The notes under the pieces: generated by a model
What the model saw: only the letters and a program-made list of their open reading frames with translations
Told to the model about the DNA's origin: nothing
The model's database searches: none
In this document: positions 1 through 5,606 of the stretch, piece after piece
Numbering within the stretch: the first letter of the stretch is position 1
Layout: each line of letters begins with the position of its first letter
Made by a program: the position numbers and the translations under genes
NCBI GenBank assembly: GCA_016210785.1
Contig: JACQTN010000380.1
Span: 1 to 6,127, forward strand
Length of the DNA stretch: 6,127 bases
Origin: Armatimonadota bacterium
GTDB taxonomy: Bacteria > Sysuimicrobiota > Sysuimicrobiia > Sysuimicrobiales > JACQTN01
Direction of reading: 5' to 3'

Positions 1-126
1 CCCCTGGTCGACAACCTCACTCTTCACCGACGGAGTGATCGCCACGTCGCCGTATGAGTCCCTTAACAGCCCCAGTCTGCCGATCTTGGAGAGGGCGATG
101 AGAGGCGATGCGTCCACAACGATCAA
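1..126 (-). CDS. DUF3368 PIN-like protein, N-terminal fragment (runs off the left edge)
   Basis: Only the first 42 codons are inside the window; the rest lies beyond position 1. The N-terminus reads (L)IVVDASPLIALSKIG, the DUF3368 signature: an early Asp (residue 5) followed by SPLI, as in the first acidic site of PIN-type nucleases. It matches the complete DUF3368 gene at 4710-5282 in about 34 of 42 residues, so the two are paralogues. I place the start at a TTG at 124-126. GAGGAG lies six bases upstream, and the paralogue has the same GAGGAG-6 nt-TTG layout. An in-frame TTG at 147 is an alternative. DUF3368 proteins usually act as putative toxins or RNases beside a small antitoxin gene. None is visible upstream, where the divergent vapBC operon begins. 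Whether the gene is intact cannot be judged here. Confidence 0.75.
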   Translation of the reverse strand, partial: MIVVDASPLIALSKIGRLGLLRDSYGDVAITPSVKSEVVDQG

Positions 127-160
127 CGGCAACTCCTCGAAGGGCAACGTCCCATCGCAT

Positions 161-189
161 GTGTTAACAATTCTTGCATTTGTTTTCAA
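161..189 (-). promoter_or_regulatory. Putative promoter of the left DUF3368 gene
   Basis: On the minus strand TTGAAA (184-189, five of six matches to the -35 consensus) is separated by 17 bp from TAACAC (161-166). The intervening AT-rich stretch contains ACAAATGCAA and ATTGTTA. Both are also found, with the same 17-bp spacing, upstream of the paralogue at 5314-5342. That conservation between copies is the main support; the -10 match is weak. The remainder of 127-250 shows no other feature. Confidence 0.45.
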
Positions 190-250
190 CCCAGCCTGTC
201 GTCCGCCGCCCGAGAAACGCTGGCCCACTGACCTGGGTTCCCCGAACACG

Positions 251-279
251 CTTTCATCCACATCAGTTTGGTGTATAAT
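251..279 (+). promoter_or_regulatory. Putative promoter of vapBC operon 1
   Basis: TATAAT at 274-279 is a perfect -10 hexamer. A weak -35 (CTTTCA, 251-256) lies 17 bp upstream. The strong ribosome-binding site AGGAGGT (292-298) sits eight bases before the vapB ATG at 307. The promoter is divergent from the one serving the left DUF3368 gene, so the two units share about 180 bp of regulatory DNA. No obvious palindromic operator was found. Confidence 0.55.
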
Positions 280-306
280 ATAGGTGTCTCGAGGAGGTGT
301 ATCACT

Positions 307-513
307 ATGGTGCGTATGATGGTGACCCTCGACGAGCGCCTGATTGAGGAAGCCAAACGGTTATCCGGGGCCAAGACCAAACGCGCGGTCATCGTCACGG
401 CCCTCACCGACTACGTAACGCGACTGCGCCGGCGCCGGCTCCTGGAGCAGGCGGGCACCCTTCCGCTCAACTTGACGCGCGCGGAACTCCGGCGATGGCG
501 GTCGATGCGATGA
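307..513 (+). CDS. vapB: VapB-type ribbon-helix-helix antitoxin
   Basis: A 68-residue protein beginning MVRMMVTLDERLIEEAKRL. The short beta strand (VRMMVTLD, residues 2-9), then LIEEAKRLSGAKTKRAVIV and a second helix ending in RLRRRR, is the pattern of the VapB branch of MetJ/Arc ribbon-helix-helix antitoxins. These dimerise to bind the operon promoter and use the C-terminal tail to block the toxin active site. AGGAGGT lies eight bases before this ATG. An open frame extends to 268, but the upstream part overlaps the -10 and the Shine-Dalgarno site, so 307 is the better start. The stop overlaps the downstream toxin start (ATGA, 510-513), implying translational coupling. The operon probably represses itself, as related TA loci do. 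The family call is secure; the cognate partner is inferred from adjacency. Confidence 0.88.
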   Translation: MVRMMVTLDERLIEEAKRLSGAKTKRAVIVTALTDYVTRLRRRRLLEQAGTLPLNLTRAELRRWRSMR

Positions 514-929
514 CGCGCGCGCTCGTGGACACCTCGGCGTGGATTGATTTCTACCACCCAAGGGGCTCCCCAGAGGTGAAGCGCCTGGTCACCCAGGCGC
601 TGGAAGACGGCGAGGTTGCGGTGACGGCTCCGGTCGTCGCTGAATTGCTGGCTGGCGCCCGTACCGAGGAGGAGAACCGGACACTCCAGGAGGGTCTGCA
701 AAGCCTCCATGTGCTCCCACTCGCGTGGGAAGAGGGCGTAACGGCGGGCCGGCTTGCACAGGCCCTGGCTCGCACTGGCCGACGCGTGCCGGTCGTGGAC
801 CTGCTGATCGCTGCCGCGGCGCATAGCCACGGTTACGAGATCTGGCATGCCGGCGATGAACACTACGCGGCGATCGCGGCTGCAGGAGGACCGCCGGAAC
901 GTAACCTCCGGCCGGCCGCCCGCAGATAG
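510..929 (+). CDS. vapC: VapC-type PIN-domain ribonuclease toxin
   Basis: A 139-residue PIN-domain protein. The four acidic active-site positions can be seen: Asp7 in VDTSAWIDF, Glu45 in VVAELLAG, Asp97 in VPVVDLLIAAAA, and Asp116 in HAGDEHYAAIA. In the family these hold Mg2+ or Mn2+ and cleave RNA, often tRNA or rRNA, to stop translation. The length is usual for VapC (about 130-145). I chose the ATG at 510 because it overlaps the vapB stop as ATGA and brings the first beta strand (RALVDTS) to the N-terminus. An in-frame ATG at 495 would add five residues inside vapB. The usual TxD near the end is replaced here by AGD, a common tolerated variant. A perfect hairpin at 1011-1055, 81 bp downstream, probably ends the transcript. 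Confidence 0.9.
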   Translation: MTRALVDTSAWIDFYHPRGSPEVKRLVTQALEDGEVAVTAPVVAELLAGARTEEENRTLQEGLQSLHVLPLAWEEGVTAGRLAQALARTGRRVPVVDLLIAAAAHSHGYEIWHAGDEHYAAIAAAGGPPERNLRPAARR

Positions 930-981
930 GCAGTCGAGCGCCGTGCCGTTGAGCACAGTGCGCACCCGATCCACGGCCCAC

Positions 982-996
982 CGAGACAGGGGTTCG
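982..996 (+). repeat. Inverted fragment of the tRNA-Glu T-arm (left copy)
   Basis: CGAGACAGGGGTTCG here is identical to 5752-5766 and is the sense sequence of the T-arm 5' side of the tRNA-Glu gene, which itself lies on the opposite strand (5839-5854). In both places it sits just outside a 19-bp hairpin whose arms begin CAAGAAAT. It is therefore part of a recurrent composite unit and not a chance match. No complete tRNA accompanies it. Confidence 0.6.
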
Positions 997-1010
997 TTTC
1001 TCCATGATCA

Positions 1011-1055
1011 CAAGAAATTCGACCGGCCACACGACATGGCCGGTCGAATTTCTTG
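1011..1055. terminator. Perfect 19-bp hairpin, probable bidirectional terminator
   Basis: The arm at 1011-1029 is exactly complementary to the arm at 1037-1055, with a 7-base loop (CACGACA). The core is GC-rich (GACCGGCCA) and the base is AT-rich, so the 3' arm ends in AATTTCTTG on either strand. This lets it work as an intrinsic terminator in both directions. It lies between vapBC operon 1, ending at 929 on plus, and the convergent vapBC operon 2, ending at 1196 on minus. There is no classic long U tract. The same 19/7 geometry with a different core recurs at 5779-5823. Confidence 0.65.
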
Positions 1056-1069
1056 GTGGCCCCAAGGGG
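1048..1069 (-). repeat. tRNA-Glu 3'-end fragment (copy A), candidate att site
   Basis: These 22 bases are identical to 5815-5836, which cover the tRNA-Glu 3' acceptor strand, discriminator, CCA and the first bases beyond. The core is TTGGTGGCCCCAAGGGG. Homology stops just inside the T-stem side: the next bases are TCTTACAC instead of ATTCGAAC. The orientation matches the intact tRNA. A direct repeat of a tRNA 3' end about 4.8 kb from the intact gene is the usual trace of tyrosine-recombinase integration. No recombinase gene is visible, so the att role is inferred. Confidence 0.6.
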
Positions 1070-1195
1070 TCTTACACTGAAAGGCATCACAGTCGAAGTG
1101 GCGGGACAGATCCAGGGGGTGACATACGCATGAACCCGTGCCTCAGACGCGGCTACCGCCCGCATTGCCGTGGTCTCCGACTGCCAGCCAGTGTT

Positions 1196-1606
1196 TTACG
1201 CGAGAACCTCCACGCCTATCGCCGCCGCCGCGGCGCGCACTCGCTCATCGCGTGTCGCCAGGGCGAGACCTCGGCGGGCAGCGAGCTCCGCGTACGCGGC
1301 ATCGTAGGCTGAGAGCCCGTGTTCACGACCCAAAGCCAACACAGAGGTGAAAATGCGTTCGACGACGGGATGTTCTACCTCGATCGGCAGAGCGGCGAGC
1401 AACTCTACGAAGCGCCTGCTCTGCGCCTCTGTCAGACGCTTGCGGCGCTCGGCAGCGAGAAGAACGTTGACCACTTCCAGCGGCCAGATCGCGGGAACGA
1501 CCGCCGTAGCCGTCTGAAGACGATCAAGAACGGCATCGGCATACGGCGTGGCCTCGTCGGAGAAACACCAGGACATTGTGACCGAGGCGTCAAGGACGAA
1601 GTTCAC
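1196..1606 (-). CDS. vapC: VapC-type PIN-domain ribonuclease toxin (second pair)
   Basis: A 136-residue PIN protein. Visible acidic site residues are Asp6 (FVLDASVTMSW), Glu44 (WPLEVVNVLL), Asp102 (LSAYDAAYAELA) and Asp120 (ATRDERVRAAA). The LDASV...W start and the YDAAY motif place it in the VapC group commonly paired with Phd-type antitoxins, unlike the toxin at 510-929. The start is GTG at 1604-1606. It overlaps the antitoxin stop by one base (TAGTG), so translation is coupled to the upstream gene. The frame ends at TAA 1196-1198. Further downstream (1011-1055) is the strong hairpin that also faces operon 1. Predicted role: metal-dependent endoribonuclease held inactive by the adjacent antitoxin. 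All key residues are present, so it should be functional. Confidence 0.9.
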   Translation of the reverse strand: MNFVLDASVTMSWCFSDEATPYADAVLDRLQTATAVVPAIWPLEVVNVLLAAERRKRLTEAQSRRFVELLAALPIEVEHPVVERIFTSVLALGREHGLSAYDAAYAELAARRGLALATRDERVRAAAAAIGVEVLA

Positions 1607-1845
1607 TAGCGCCGCCCTTCCTCGATCAACTCACGGAGCGAAGGCCCGCCCAGGGTCACGCCCGTGCGAAGATCCCGCAATGCGGCGATCACCTCCGCGG
1701 GGTTCCGGCGGCGCTTATCGGGCACAGGGACGAGCATCGCCACGGGGACCCCGTGCTTGCTGATGGTGATAGTCTCGCCGCCCTCTACCGCCTCGAGCAA
1801 CTGTGGCAGGTGAGTTTTCGCTTCATAGGCGCCCACAACCCTCAC
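1606..1845 (-). CDS. Phd/YefM-family antitoxin
   Basis: A 79-residue protein. The N-terminal stretch RVVGAYEAKTHLPQLLEAVE, then GGETITISKHGVPVAMLVPV, is the Phd/YefM DNA-binding fold. The C-terminal tail (EVIAALRDLRTGVTLGGPSLRELIEEGRR) is the toxin-neutralising part, ending in a motif frequent in antitoxins paired with VapC. The start is GTG at 1843-1845, with GGAGGG eight bases upstream. A second in-frame GTG four codons in (the codon before GAYEAK) has no comparable site. It overlaps vapC by one base. Antitoxins of this family repress their own operon, with the toxin as co-repressor. The paired 9-bp repeats in the promoter just upstream are the likely operator. Confidence 0.88.
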   Translation of the reverse strand: MRVVGAYEAKTHLPQLLEAVEGGETITISKHGVPVAMLVPVPDKRRRNPAEVIAALRDLRTGVTLGGPSLRELIEEGRR

Positions 1846-1870
1846 TCAACGAACCCTCCAGTCATTTCGT

Positions 1871-1913
1871 CTAGTCTAAAACTAGTCTAATCCGCCCCAT
1901 TAGCGTCAGTCAA
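1871..1913 (-). promoter_or_regulatory. Promoter and direct-repeat operator of vapBC operon 2
   Basis: On the minus strand TTGACT (1908-1913) and TAGACT (1884-1889) form a -35/-10 pair with 18-bp spacing. TTAGACTAG occurs twice, at 1882-1890 and 1871-1879, with an 11-bp period. The upstream copy covers the -10. Two equal half-sites one helical turn apart, on the same face of the DNA and over the promoter, fit an autoregulatory operator for the Phd-type antitoxin. Operators of this family are more often palindromic, so the direct arrangement is worth noting. The leader to GTG 1845 is short. Confidence 0.55.
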
Positions 1914-2131
1914 GATCTTACCTCGCCACATTTACTCTTGCTGAGTGAGCAGGGAGGATTTCGGCCGGCCGGAGCGAACGTGCGTACGAGTCGCCTTCTT
2001 ATCTCTCGGTTTTCGGCAAGGCATTGTGGCGCATAACATTCTCGGCACCTTGAGCCGCGAAGGCCCGGAGGCGCTGTTGTCGCGCGGCGACCGCCCCGGG
2101 TACGATCGGTCGACCGGTCGCTGAGACCGCA
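1914..2131. other. Intergenic stretch with no supported gene
   Basis: I see no convincing gene on either strand. Long open frames on the minus strand through 1910-2515 lack any family signature and are rich in Arg, Pro and Ser, as expected of shadows in GC-rich DNA. The only motif is a 10-bp palindrome, CGGTCGACCG, at 2107-2116, of unknown meaning. This stretch and the following remnant may be the wreck of a larger gene. Confidence 0.4.
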
Positions 2132-2344
2132 GTGGACCGTCGCTACATGAGCCGGCGTGCCGGCGGCGCCTGTTGCGTTGGACGAAGGCCCGCAGCGCAT
2201 TACTGCGCCGTCGTCGCGGAGATCTCCCGCCTGCTGGACGCGCCAGAGTTGTGGGCGGATCTTCTGCTGCACCTGAAGCAGCATCATGGGAGGCGTCGAC
2301 TGATCTGGGAGCATCTCCGGACGGAGGGATGCCTGCCGGCGTGA
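2132..2344 (+). pseudogene. Possible C-terminal remnant of a degraded gene
   Basis: The frame runs from a GTG at 2132 to TGA at 2342-2344 (70 residues) and has no good ribosome-binding site. The first 28 residues look non-coding. The rest, EISRLLDAPELWADLLLHLK followed by QHHGRRRLIWEHLRTEG, reads like real protein: amphipathic helices with spaced Trp, Leu and basic residues. It faintly recalls the C-terminal tail of SWIM zinc-finger proteins (W...LR..H.RR..L...L). A C..HYC cluster precedes it, but no intact CxC...CxH motif is seen. I cannot identify it firmly. It ends 48 bp before the CcbP-like gene, on the same strand. Decay from a larger upstream gene is a guess. Confidence 0.28.
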
Positions 2345-2391
2345 GCCGGTTCGCCGGCCCAGGTTTTGCAAACGCTCCAGCGGGAGCAGGC

Positions 2392-2751
2392 ATGCAGGCA
2401 AGGGGGCGAACCGTGGGCCGCTCGGGAAAGCCCCGGCTGACGAAGTCGCGTGTGCGGGCCTTGATCGAAGAGGCCATCGTAGACTGCTACACGGAAGATG
2501 AGCAACACGGAGCATTCCTTGTGATGCTGGAACAACGTGTCATCTGTCCGTTCAAGGCACTGGTCGTCGGGGAGGAGGTCGAAGTCCAGGGATTCAACTG
2601 GGATGGAACGCCCCAGGGCATCCTGGCGATCTGCCGAAGGAAGGGGCGGACATACCGCACCAATGTGACCGCCCTCCAATGGACCAACCGCCCGCCCCCC
2701 GGCTGGGAATGGTTTGACGCCTATCGGGCGTGGCTCAAGGGCGGATGGTAG
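2392..2751 (+). CDS. CcbP-like (calcium-binding family) small protein
   Basis: A 119-residue soluble protein with no signal peptide or membrane segment. The core runs from IEEAIVDCYTEDEQHGAFLV (residues 25-44) through CPFKALVVGEEVEVQGF, then ILAICRRKGRTYRTNVTALQW and a PPPGWEWFDAYRAWL end. By memory this order matches the CcbP calcium-binding family: I(V)VDxYxxEEQ, a PFxA strand, a small basic beta barrel, and a Trp-rich end. In Anabaena, CcbP binds Ca2+ and influences heterocyst formation. The role here is unknown. The acidic patch (Glu26, Glu27, Asp31, Glu35, Asp36, Glu37) could bind metal. The start is ATG 2392 with GGGAG just upstream. GTG 2413 with AGGGGG upstream is equally possible (112 residues). 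It is followed after 91 bp by the 541-residue gene on the same strand. Family assignment is fairly confident; function is not. Confidence 0.7.
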   Translation: MQARGRTVGRSGKPRLTKSRVRALIEEAIVDCYTEDEQHGAFLVMLEQRVICPFKALVVGEEVEVQGFNWDGTPQGILAICRRKGRTYRTNVTALQWTNRPPPGWEWFDAYRAWLKGGW

Positions 2752-2842
2752 CGGGCAGCGATTCCTGGGGTTAGGATGACATGACGGCTTAGGGTGACGC
2801 GCTTGGGCGCACCGAGCCCTCGGTCGACAAGAGGAGAGAGTC

Positions 2843-4468
2843 GTGACCGAAGAACTGGTTTGCCTTCCCGGCCCCCGACAGCACTGCGTCCGGTGCAACG
2901 GGCAGATACTCGTCCAGGAAGTTGCCCTGACCGCCGTGGGAAAGAACGGAAAGCCCTGGATCTACCTCGAGGCTGGCTGGTGCCAGAGGTGTCGTACGCT
3001 CCACGGCTTGTTGAGCGACATCGAGGCGGCGCTGAGGTCCCAGGGCGTGGACACAGAGGAGGTCGAAAGCTTTGTGTATCGCGGCCGGCCGCTCCCTCTG
3101 TCGGTATGGGTGGACCCCAGTGTCGGAGAACTTCCGTGGAAGGCGTATCGCGCCAGCGCAACGCCGGCGGCTCACGAACCGGAACCCCCGGCAACGGAAG
3201 CAGTCCTGACGCTTCCCGAGGACCCCGTGCCCTGGGAACTGGGCGAGGGCGTCGCCAGTTGGGTGCAGGGAGACGAGGAGCCGGTGTTGAGCTACGTGGC
3301 CCTCATCGCCGATAGTGCGGGGATCCGCCGCTTCTCGCTGAAGGGCGGGGCGCGACACACCCCGGAGGATCTGGCTCTCCTCGTACGCACGGCCGCTGCG
3401 TACCCCCTCTCCGCAGCACCGCCGGCTCGCCCCTCGATCCTGCATGTCGCCGACGACCGTCTGGCCCACGCGTTGCGGGAGATGGTCAGCGATCTACCGA
3501 TGCAGGTAGCCGCCGGGCCCACCCTGGAGGTTCAAGAGGCACTGCGCTGGTTCAGGATCCACCTCGGTAACCAGGAAAGCAGCCCCTTCCTCTCCGCCTG
3601 TGCGCCGGCCGAGGTCGCGGCCTGCTTTGACGCCGCGGAGCGTTTCTACGCGGCCAGGCCCTGGCAGCGCTTCGCGGCCGACACGTATGTGGCCATGCGG
3701 GTGAACGACGGCCCGTGGGCGTTTCTCAATGTGATGGGCCACAATGAGCAGGAGCCGGGGATCGTCTTCTTCGCTGACTGGCTTGCCGTCTGCCGTTTTG
3801 TCGCCAACCTCGATCTCGAAGCGACCCTGGGGCTGCCGGGAAACCCGGACAGGTTGGTGGCGGCGGCCGCCGGCCTGGAGGCGATGACGTTATGTCCGCT
3901 ATACGCCTTGCATCCTGAGGACGCTGACCTCGTCCTGCGCCTCGGCTGCCGGCCCGTGCGAGACGCCCTGTACCCGCTGCCGCATCGGTACGAGGCCGAG
4001 CCGTTCGTCCCGCTGCCGCCGCGCTTCCCGCTTGCTACCTACACGCTGGCCCTGGAGAGCATCGTGAAGGTGCTGGCCGGACAACCTGGCCGGAGGATCC
4101 GCAAAGTGGAAGTCGCCTACGACCTGCGGGGGACGCGCGTGGAACTGCGATATCCCGCTCGGGGCGACGAGGATGCGCCGGCCGATTCGGGGCGCTACCG
4201 GGTCACCGTGCTGAGGAAGCGCGGCAAGGCCATAGGCATAGAGGCCGGCGGAGACTGCACACTGGCAGATCTGGCCTGCGAGTTGGGGCTGTTCCATACG
4301 CGGTCGCTCGTCCGCGGCTTTGGTCAGGGTCAATCTTGCCTCTGGCAAAACGTTGGGGGCCTCAGCGGGCCCTGCCCTCGCCTGTACCATCTGCGCGACC
4401 TGGAGGCGATGTGGGTTGAGATCGGGGCCTCGCGTCACGCGCTGCAGATTACACCGGCTTCCTCCTAA
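2843..4468 (+). CDS. Zinc-ribbon protein with DUF6930/DUF7309-like segments
   Basis: A 541-residue cytoplasmic protein of unknown function. The start is GTG 2843 with GAGGAGAG a few bases upstream. Residues 15-50 form a zinc ribbon: Cys15-x2-Cys18 and Cys47-x2-Cys50. A Pro-rich linker (about 104-130) follows. Residues 195-245 (PSILHVADDRLAHALREMV...) resemble DUF6930. Residues 260-320 (AAERFYAARPWQRFAADTYV, then the NVMGHNEQEPGIVFFADW strand) resemble DUF7309, where an ARPWRRL motif precedes a GxxGxxxGL-like strand. These names are from memory. Residues 415-541 match nothing I know; they contain three more Cys (472, 499, 511). No catalytic motif is evident. It shares a strand with the CcbP-like gene, 91 bp upstream, and may be co-expressed. 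It is flanked by TA modules, so an accessory or defence role is possible but unproven. Confidence 0.75.
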   Translation: MTEELVCLPGPRQHCVRCNGQILVQEVALTAVGKNGKPWIYLEAGWCQRCRTLHGLLSDIEAALRSQGVDTEEVESFVYRGRPLPLSVWVDPSVGELPWKAYRASATPAAHEPEPPATEAVLTLPEDPVPWELGEGVASWVQGDEEPVLSYVALIADSAGIRRFSLKGGARHTPEDLALLVRTAAAYPLSAAPPARPSILHVADDRLAHALREMVSDLPMQVAAGPTLEVQEALRWFRIHLGNQESSPFLSACAPAEVAACFDAAERFYAARPWQRFAADTYVAMRVNDGPWAFLNVMGHNEQEPGIVFFADWLAVCRFVANLDLEATLGLPGNPDRLVAAAAGLEAMTLCPLYALHPEDADLVLRLGCRPVRDALYPLPHRYEAEPFVPLPPRFPLATYTLALESIVKVLAGQPGRRIRKVEVAYDLRGTRVELRYPARGDEDAPADSGRYRVTVLRKRGKAIGIEAGGDCTLADLACELGLFHTRSLVRGFGQGQSCLWQNVGGLSGPCPRLYHLRDLEAMWVEIGASRHALQITPASS

Positions 4469-4709
4469 CCGCCGCAACCACATCGGAGCGTCCCCTCGTG
4501 GTGCGAAACTCACCGATCGAAGCGGCCACACAGAGCCGGGATGCGCGCCGCCTGAAAACTAGAGGCCGGATCCCAGGGCTGAAACTTGCCGCTCGGCGGC
4601 GTCCCCTTGGGCCCGTGCTGCCCGTTGTTCCCGTCCGCCCGGCTCGGACTGGTACCAGGGCACGCCGCCGCCTCATGGCATGGCACAGCGCAGAGCGGCG
4701 AGGCACGGC
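4469..4709. other. Intergenic stretch between convergent genes
   Basis: This stretch separates the plus-strand 541-residue gene from the minus-strand DUF3368 gene. Open frames cross it on both strands (for example plus 4498-4926) but show no family motif and are rich in Arg and Pro. A short GC stem GCCGC-TCG-GCGGC occurs near 4589-4601 with no U tract, so it is a poor terminator. I see nothing else. Confidence 0.4.
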
Positions 4710-5282
4710 TCAACGCCTTCGCGGACTCTGGCCTTTCCCCGGCCCGAGACCGGCCAGGATCATGGTCACGTCCTTCCGTAAATCCTCCAGATCGTACTGC
4801 GCCGGGATCCTGCCCGGGGAGAGCCACAGGACCCTGGCGAGGTCTCGTACCGCTTCCTCGAGTCCCGTGTGGTCCAGATATCCTCTCACGAACGCGGCGA
4901 GCAGGACTCCTGCGGTCCCCAGATAGTGCACCCGCATGGCCTCGGCGACCGCCCTGGCCTCCTTGTCGTCGAGCAGGACGATCAGGTGCCGTGCACTGGC
5001 CAGGGCCAGGAACTCCGCCTCATCCGTTCCTAAACCGGTCGTACGAACAAGCCGGCCGACCCGCCGCTTCTCTTTGGCAGTCAACTGTAGCTCACGCACC
5101 CAACGCTCAGCCAGAGCGCTTTCCACCTGAACAACCTCAGGAGCCCGGATTAGCCGGCCCTGGTTGACAACCTCGCGCTTCACCGACGGGGCGATCGCCA
5201 CGTCGCTGTACAAGTCCCTGAGCAGCCCCAGGTTGCCGATCTTGGCGAGAGCGATCAACGGCGATGCATCGGCAACGATCAA
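4710..5282 (-). CDS. DUF3368 PIN-like putative toxin
   Basis: A 190-residue protein of the DUF3368 group, PIN-like nucleases commonly found as the toxin of TA pairs. Motifs in order are Asp5 in VADASPLIALAKIG, Glu37 in SVKREVVNQG, Glu88 and Glu90 in GLGTDEAEFLALA, Asp105 and Asp106 in VLLDDKEARAVA, and LGTAGVLLAA (121-130). The family is usually about 150-165 residues. This one has an extra tail after residue 155, with LRKDVTMILAG and a basic end. I start at TTG 5280-5282, preceded by GAGGAG at a six-base gap. The frame could begin at TTG 5300, but that site has poor spacing. It is a paralogue of the fragment at 1-126. The UPF0175-like or DUF2281-like antitoxin often seen upstream is absent, so this is an orphan copy or its antitoxin is in trans. 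Confidence 0.85.
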   Translation of the reverse strand: MIVADASPLIALAKIGNLGLLRDLYSDVAIAPSVKREVVNQGRLIRAPEVVQVESALAERWVRELQLTAKEKRRVGRLVRTTGLGTDEAEFLALASARHLIVLLDDKEARAVAEAMRVHYLGTAGVLLAAFVRGYLDHTGLEEAVRDLARVLWLSPGRIPAQYDLEDLRKDVTMILAGLGPGKGQSPRRR

Positions 5283-5313
5283 CGAGATCTCCTCGCACAA
5301 TCCCCTCCATGAC

Positions 5314-5342
5314 TATGTAACAATATTTGCATTTGTATGCAA
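5314..5342 (-). promoter_or_regulatory. Putative promoter of the complete DUF3368 gene
   Basis: On the minus strand TTGCAT (5337-5342), a 17-bp spacer and TACATA (5314-5319) align base for base with the promoter of the paralogue at 161-189. The spacer shares ACAAATGCAA and ATTGT. Each hexamer matches consensus only moderately, so the call rests on conservation between copies. Homology fades further upstream. Confidence 0.42.
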
Positions 5343-5515
5343 GCGGCCCTCTCGCGCGGGTCCTGCAGGGACACGTCCTGTTTTCGGCTACCCATCCAGG
5401 CGGGCGGGCGATCCCTCGTAGTCTCGGAGAAGATGGGATCGGCCGACGACATCCAGCATGTCTCACCGCGATGCCGCAAGGTTGCCTTTTGCATGGTGGT
5501 GCCCGGCAAATTCAA

Positions 5516-5539
5516 TGGCGCGGGCCAAAACTCGCGCCA
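5516..5539. terminator. Hairpin downstream of the damaged tRNA copy, possible terminator
   Basis: TGGCGCG (5516-5522) pairs with CGCGCCA (5533-5539) around a 10-base loop. It lies 18 bases beyond the CCA of tRNA fragment C, read on the minus strand. Each of the three tRNA 3' ends is thus followed by a hairpin, but this one is shorter and separate from the tRNA end. There is no U tract. The remainder of 5343-5557 shows nothing else I can support. Confidence 0.4.
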
Positions 5540-5557
5540 CGATTGATTTTCAGATCT

Positions 5558-5592
5558 TGGTGGCCCCAAGGGGATTCGAACCCGCTATCTCG
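5558..5592 (-). repeat. Damaged tRNA-Glu 3'-half copy (copy C), candidate att site
   Basis: Read on the minus strand this is the T-arm, acceptor 3' strand, discriminator and CCA of tRNA-Glu. The first 26 bases here, with three flanking bases (5555-5583), are identical to 5818-5846. The rest, to 5592, differs by a small insertion and substitutions that break two T-stem pairs. No D-arm or anticodon stem follows. It has the same orientation as the intact tRNA 263 bp away and as copy A at 1048-1069. Best read as a remnant of an integration event at the tRNA 3' end. Confidence 0.7.
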
Positions 5593-5606
5593 TCGCGCGC
5601 TCGGAC

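Noticed and set aside
268..306. Extended vapB start at GTG-like codon 268
   Set aside because: The extra codons cover the -10 hexamer and the AGGAGGT site; ATG 307 has proper spacing and matches family length.
982..1069. Integron attC site flanking TA cassettes
   Set aside because: The palindrome and TA cargo are suggestive, but no GTTRRRY/RYYYAAC core pair is present and the stem is perfect, whereas attC sites have unpaired extrahelical bases. The tRNA homology explains it better.
1910..2515. Overlapping minus-strand open frames of 201 and 181 codons
   Set aside because: The composition is Arg/Pro/Ser-rich with no recognisable motif. They run antisense to the well supported CcbP-like gene and have no good start site.
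2843..3469. Several minus-strand and alternative-frame open frames inside 2789-3469
   Set aside because: They are shadows of the 541-residue gene, which has a good Shine-Dalgarno site, zinc-ribbon cysteines and domain-like sequence.
4498..4926. Plus-strand open frame of 142 codons
   Set aside because: It overlaps the C-terminal half of the DUF3368 gene antisense and lacks protein-like sequence.
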